Of a stretch of 64,000 nt of DNA, positions 59,283-64,000 are shown one piece after another. The stretch is from Dryas octopetala (taxonomy: Eukaryota; Streptophyta; Magnoliopsida; Rosales; Rosaceae), in the NCBI GenBank assembly GCA_963921425.1, contig OY992833.1, positions 25,840,698-25,904,697 on the forward strand. Reading direction: 5' to 3'. Made by a program: the position numbers and the translations under genes. The notes under the pieces are model-generated. The model had not been told where the DNA came from. It searched no databases and saw only the letters and a list, made by a program, of their open reading frames with translations. The stretch's first letter is position 1; every line of letters starts with the position of its first letter.

Positions 59283-60212
59283 ATGGAGGGTGGACAATCT
59301 AGTCAATCAAAAGGAAATAGAAGAGTGTGGAGAGCACATGAGGAAGAAGCATTGTTAACCATACTTGAGGATGTCGTCAATCGTGGTTTAAGATGTGATA
59401 ATGGTTCCTTTAAATCTGGAACAATGAGCCAAATTGAAAAATCATTGACTGAGAAATTGGGAACGACCGATCTAAGGGCAGTCCCACATATTGAGTCCAA
59501 GATGAGATATTGGAAAAAATTGTATGGGATAATATTTGACATGATTAACAAAAGTGGTTTTGCTTGGAATGATTCTTTGAAATGCATTGAGGTTGACAGT
59601 GATGAAGCATGGAACACTTATGTGCAGGTTAGTACATGTGTTATGTACTATGTAATATGTAATTCTTACAATTGTTATTCTTATAGTTTTATTTATAATT
59701 TTTCCATTTTGATGTAGTATAATAAGGATGCTGATGGTTGGAGGGGGAAACAATGTCTAATATATGATAGATTGAAGAATATATTTGGGAAAGATCGAGC
59801 AACTGGTAGAGGGTCAGCAACTCCCACTGAAATGATGAATGAGCATGTGCATAACATTGTTGTCAATGATGATGATGAGGAACTTGAGGTTGAACAAGAT
59901 CATGCTGCCTCTTTGCCAAGATCAAATCAACAAAACTCAGCTGGCTCAAGCAGTCGAAACTGCAAACGAAATGCAGATACTGATATTCAAAAGGAAATGG
60001 CTAAAGCATTTGGTGAAATGATTTCTGAGTCTGTTGAACAAATGAAAACTATAACAAATAGTTTTGTGCAACGATCAGAACCAAGACCTGACATTGCTGC
60101 TGAATTGGCAAAGATGGACTTGTCTATTGATGACCAAATTAAGGCATTAAGGTTAATTTTGGAGAAGGCAAGTGATGAGAGAACATTCATGACATTGGAT
60201 GGTGTTATGTGA
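59283..60212 (+). CDS. Myb/SANT-like DNA-binding protein of the PIF/Harbinger element (ORF1)
   Basis: Exons 59283-59627 and 59718-60212 join in phase 0 and give 279 residues. The N-terminal trihelix/Myb_DNA-bind_3 domain is visible: 'RVWRAHEEEALLTILEDVVN', 'HIESKMRYWKKLYGIIFDMI' and 'GWRGKQCLIYDRLKNIFG' with the spaced Trp residues. An acidic linker and a C-terminal helix 'DEQ'-like region follow. In PIF/Harbinger systems this protein binds the transposon ends and helps carry the transposase to the nucleus. The ATG at 59283 (MEGGQSS) was preferred over an in-frame ATG at 59124 that adds a low-complexity Cys/Leu stretch. No stop or frameshift. Confidence 0.88.
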
Positions 60213-60852
60213 AAAGCATTTGTACTTCTCTTACTTGGGCGAGGGGGCTCTGCTTAAGTTGAAGTAGTTTGTGCACCTTGTTGCAGTTTAGTTTATAAAC
60301 AAATTTCCCTTTGGCTCTTATCACATTAGTATGTGATCACTTTGAATTATGCATTATTTGTACTGTTTTTATTATCGTATTTGAGTATGTTGAAATTTTT
60401 ATGAGATATGAGGAGTTGAACAATATGTTTATTATGTCTTCAGTTTGGATCTTGGCAAATAAAGATGTGCTTCTTTTCAATCAATAAAGATGTGCTTATA
60501 TACTATGTAAAACGTATGATCTTAAGTTCTACAATTATGAGAATGAATTTCCTCATGTCCTCTTATCCTATAGATCTTGGCAAAAAAAAAAATCTTGTTG
60601 TATGAATCTTGCCAAAAATAATTTGTGTCATATGAATTTTAATTTTTATTAAGTTATCAAATAATTAAAAAAATAGTCTGATCTGCTGTTATCCGACGGA
60701 GCACCAAACACAGTATAACTTAGTTAGACTATTTATCCGGAACAGTACCAAACGCCTGATAATATTCTGGATAAACAGTCAGTACTCTCCGGAACAAATT
60801 AATACTATCCGACAGAAATTAGTCAATACAATCCGACGTACCAAACGAGCCC
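60213..60852. other. 3' region of the PIF/Harbinger element
   Basis: Non-coding. aataaagatgtgctt occurs twice (about 60459 and 60484) around ttcttttcaatc. The last 180 bp hold repeated 'accaaac' and 'atccgac' motifs that mirror the left end and are likely binding sites for the element's own proteins. Confidence 0.55.
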
Positions 60853-61149
60853 TTAGTGTCTTAGCCCCATTGAGAGATTGGCATACAGTGTTGGAGAGAG
60901 TAGAAGACTTTGCTTTGAAGGTTATTCATCCATATGGCTTCACTAAGTATGTACGTAGCTATTCTCTATTTGATTGATGATCTTGATTAATGTTTTTCTA
61001 GTGTATTGTGTATGATTAAAGAGGTACCAACAAGTGGTATCAGAGCAAGGCTTACACAACTAACAATTAGAAACCAATAAGGATTAATTTTCGGATAAAT
61101 TGATTTTAGTTAAAATAAAATAAAATAAAGTTTTGCTTGCGTTTAATTG

Positions 61150-61320
61150 GCTAGCTAATTGTTAATTTAATCAGAATGAACCAGTAAAAAAACCAAAATA
61201 GAAACAAGTCCCTGATTGTATCAACCAAGTTCATCAAGAAAAACAGAGAGTACTAATAGTGACTAACCAGAAACAAATGTTCAATTACTGTCTTGCCCAG
61301 ATCTTCATCTGTATGTTTGA
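61150..61320 (-). pseudogene. CYP76-type P450 copy K: intron plus last ~50 bp of exon 1
   Basis: 'aatcagaatgaaccagtaaa' and the rest of the intron, followed by the exon-1 end (…[13 protein letters not shown] with donor GTTAGT), match copies C, I and J. Similarity stops at about 61320, where the 3' flank of copy J begins ('gaggtgagcacccct'). On the left it abuts the truncated Copia element. Confidence 0.8.
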
Positions 61321-61566
61321 GAGGTGAGCACCCCTTTCAAAGTGCCTTCTTGATTGCACATTGACCACATCCAGGTAAGTAGGTTTCAAGGCATCACACA
61401 TTTCTCTTATGTACAATCACTTAAACATGCCTCCTCTTACTCATTCATGATGTGGGATTTACTACACAATAGAAAACATGAAACATCAACACTCTTACAC
61501 AACAAATAATTACTGACTTTCATAATTCACTGAGATATTAAGATGCACAGTTGCACACGATTTTGA

Positions 61567-63254
61567 TTATTGTAAAACCCAAAAGCGCTTCTCGTAGGAC
61601 TTGGGCACAGCTTTCAGAGGATGAGCCATCTGTAAGGTGAGGCCAAATTTGTCTTCCATGTTCATGGTCTCTGGTACAACTCCATCTTCAAGCTCCCAAT
61701 CAAAGGAGTTAAGAAGTGACCCCAACATCAAGTGTAACATTCGCACTGCCAAAGGCAATCCTGGACATATTCTCCTCCCACCACCAAATGGGATCAGCTC
61801 AAAGTTTCTGCCTGTAACATCAATTTGTTGACCTAATCCCAAGAACCTCTCCGGCATAAACGAGTTTTGGTTGTCCCAAACGCTGGGGTCTCTTCCAATG
61901 GTCCATGCATTCACTATCACTTGTGCACCCTTTGGGACAACATACCCGCAGAGTTCTACGTCTTCTTCAGCTTTGCGGGGAAGTAGCAATGGAGCTGTTG
62001 GGTGCAACCGGAACGTTTCTTTGATTATTGCTTGTAAGTAAGGGAGTCGAGCAATGTCTGATTCCTCAACTGGATTTCCTCTGCCAATTATCTGCTCCAA
62101 CTCTGCTTGAGCTTTTGACAGGCTTTCCGGGTTGCGTAGTAGCTCAGCCATTGCCCATTCCATTGTGGCTGAAGTTGTATCCGTGCCTGCAGTAAATAGA
62201 TCCTACATATTGCATAATTGGCTAGCTAATTGTTAATCGAATCAGAATGAACCAGTAAAAAAACCAAATAGAAACGAGTCCCTGATTGTATCAAACAAGT
62301 TACTGAAGAAAAACAGAGAGTACTAGTACGACTAACCAGAAACAAATGTTCAATTACGGTCTTGCCCAGGTCTTCATCTGTACGTTTGAACTCCTCATTG
62401 ATGTTTAAAAGAGTATCCAGCATATCATTCGTTGTGATATAATCAATAGCTTTTCTCGATTCCAACCTTTGGATGATGAATTGGCTAAAGAGGTCCATCA
62501 TTTTCCGGAAGTGATTGGTCAAGCGCCGCCTTATGCCTTGGGGGTCAATCCTCCTAAGCACAGGAAAATAGTCCCCCAGGTTTGGTTTTCCAATCTCTTC
62601 CATCATACCCCACACCATCTCCTTGAACTCTCTTGCCGTCTCGCTACCCGGGTCTGCCAAATCCATAGAGAAGATGGTACGCGATAGCAGATTGAGTGAA
62701 GTTTGGAAAGCAGCCCTCCCAATATCCACAGCCTTACCCTGTACCATGCTTTCGCGGACATGAGCTATGAGCTCTTGCACTTTTACGTGGCGGTTGGCTT
62801 GGTTGGCATCAAGAATCTTAGCGGCAAACAAATTTGAGCTGCATATTTTGCGGAGGTTTCTCCATCTACCTGAAACAGGTAGCCAGGCCAAGCTGTACTC
62901 GGCGTGTTGACAGGCTTGGACTGCAACTGGGACAGTCCGGTTGCAGAAGGATTGGTCATGGGTTCGGAGGATTTCTTTGGCCACGGTGGCTGAAGAAACT
63001 ACAACTGTGGTTATTTGGCCCAGTTTCAAACACATGATGGCGCCGTAGCGCTGAGAAAGCTTAGCCAGGGAGATGTGGGGTTTGGCACCAATCTCCAACA
63101 GATTCCCAATAAATGGAAGTGGCTTTGGCCCCGGTGGGAGAAGCCTTTTTGGAATCGCTTTGCTTCTTGATCTTGCAAACGAATGGAGGGATTGAATAAT
63201 TGGGATACATGCAGCAAAGAAGAGACACAGTAGTATACAACTCAATAAATCCAT
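61567..63254 (-). CDS. Cytochrome P450, CYP76-type (copy J, intact)
   Basis: Exons 62337-63254 and 61567-62202 join to 517 residues. Motifs: [14 protein letters not shown], '[10 protein letters not shown]', [21 protein letters not shown] and [10 protein letters not shown] with Cys452. The start MDLLSC at 63254 was preferred over an upstream in-frame ATG (63326). The N-terminus resembles copies C and I, while the B-C loop '[17 protein letters not shown]' equals copy H at the nucleotide level. Exon 2 has private changes ([28 protein letters not shown]). Its 3' flank carries the nested Copia/Harbinger insertion and fragment K. Substrate unknown; terpenoid or phenolic oxidation is typical of the family. 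Confidence 0.93.
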
Positions 63255-64000
63255 CTCTTGATCAACAACCCAGCACATGAATCTTTTCACTACCAGACAT
63301 GTATATACATAGAGTCCAATATACAATATTCAAATCATTTCAAAACATAATATCTACTAGCTCCATTCAAAATTCAGTAAGAGAGGGACATATACACAAA
63401 GATAATATATAGTAATTGTCAGTGGCAAAGACAAAATGATTATAGTAATATATTGTCACATCCCAACGGTTACCAAAAATTCATTTGCGTGCGATCGTAC
63501 GCTGGTTTTTCCTTGTTCATTGTTCCTGGACATTGTTATTATAGTATACCATTGCATTAATTTCTCAATGATGCCAAAAGTAAAGTATAACATGCATCAA
63601 CTGATGCAATTCTCTGGACAGTGGGTGATACAAGGAATCCTACTCACTCCCAAATTAACGTGGCAGTCACCTAAATGATTTTGATAACTGAGACCGGCCA
63701 AAAAGTAAAAGAGCTCAGACGTACAGCTGCCAATCTCCAAATTAATTCTCTGTTCCGGCCTTCCCTGTTTTTTATCTAATATTTTGGTAATTGGCTCTAC
63801 ATTTGACACAGCTTAAACATTGTTATTATGTCTAATTATAAAATAGAGTGCTGCTATTTGTACACCCCAAAATTTCTTTTTGCACACCTTTTTTCTACTT
63901 TTTCTCATTTCACACCCTCACCCTTCCCATAATTAAATTTTCTCATACACACACCCCTCCCAATTACCATAATATCCCCATTTTATCCAACACACCCCAT
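63255..64000. promoter_or_regulatory. Upstream region of P450 copy J, to the window edge
   Basis: 63255-63660 is shared with the orphan flank at 43569-44125. The last ~150 bp (from 63842) start 'gtgctgctatttgtacaccc' and are rich in CACACC/ACACCC motifs, possibly the edge of another repeat; no mate is visible in the window. Confidence 0.5.

Larger units (their letters stand above)
55799..60852 (+). mobile_element. PIF/Harbinger transposon with both genes, 5.05 kb, inserted in the Copia LTR
   Basis: The termini GGGCATGTTTGGTAT and inverted GGGCTCGTTTGGTAC are flanked by TTA at 55796-55798 and 60853-60855. Subterminal regions on both sides repeat 'accaaac' and 'gactatttatccgg'-like motifs. Two plus-strand genes are present: a DDE transposase (57735-59081) and a Myb/SANT-like protein (59283-60212), the two-gene layout of autonomous PIF/Harbinger elements. 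The long 5' part (55799-57734) has CT-rich sequence near 55990-56130 and no recognised coding region. Confidence 0.9.
55495..61130 (+). mobile_element. Truncated Copia-like retrotransposon (5' LTR plus primer-binding site), split by a DNA transposon
   Basis: The LTR starts TGTTGGAACC at 55495 and ends GTACCAACA at 61032; the ends are the expected inverted TGTTGG/CCAACA. After 'ag' follows TGGTATCAGAGC (61035-61046), the primer-binding site complementary to initiator tRNA-Met. Without the Harbinger insertion the LTR is about 480 bp. Internal sequence continues only to about 61130 and then turns into P450 intron sequence, so gag-pol and the 3' LTR are gone. Confidence 0.82.

Noticed and set aside
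60459-60500. aataaagatgtgctt direct repeat as another micro-retroposon
   Set aside because: The insert has no A- or T-tail, so slippage or a simple duplication is as likely.

Overview
This is a eukaryotic window, almost certainly from a flowering plant. The genes carry GT-AG introns, AT-rich spacers and plant-specific families: a ZAR1-type LRR receptor kinase, a PUB45-type U-box ligase, CYP76-type P450s and a cytokinin-receptor fragment. The protein sequences look like those of a woody rosid, possibly Rosaceae, but this is an impression from recalled homologues and not a test.

Left part (1-29.8 kb): conserved housekeeping and signalling genes separated by TE-rich spacers. In order they are the 5' end of the spliceosomal DEAH helicase PRP16 (minus, runs off the left edge), a ZAR1-like LRR receptor kinase (minus), the 20S proteasome beta-5 subunit (minus), a tRNA-Leu(UAA) (minus) and a PUB45-like U-box/ARM E3 ligase (plus). 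The spacers hold a 1.17-kb Mutator-like element with 9-bp target duplications, a PIF/Harbinger-like element carrying a fragment of an MCTP (multiple C2 domain) gene, a second Harbinger-like element filled by a CCA-type repeat, two related ~0.3-kb MITEs, and a Copia-LTR-like remnant.

Right part (29.9-64 kb): a rearranged CYP76-type cytochrome P450 cluster. Four copies look intact (35985-37653 minus, 49302-50955 plus, 52952-54644 minus, 61567-63254 minus), each with two exons and all P450 signature motifs. At least six further copies are broken: exon-2-only, N-terminus-only or C-terminus-only pieces, an exon-1/intron scrap, plus 5' flanks left without a gene. The breaks coincide with a CACTA-type transposon end, a 3.2-kb insertion carrying a peroxisomal 2,4-dienoyl-CoA reductase fragment, a three-exon AHK3-type cytokinin receptor fragment, and a truncated Copia element whose 5' LTR was later invaded by a 5.05-kb PIF/Harbinger element with both of its genes (DDE transposase with one in-frame stop, and Myb/SANT-like protein).

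The P450 copies are the only genes here likely to share a pathway. They lie in both orientations, share long flanking duplications, and show mosaic similarity in the B-C loop, which fits ongoing gene conversion. No other biosynthetic enzyme family is recognisable next to them, so this reads as a tandem-duplication nursery and not a multi-enzyme cluster. A second theme is a set of very short poly(A)- or poly(T)-bearing insertions, each flanked by 14-20 bp direct repeats, scattered through spacers and introns.
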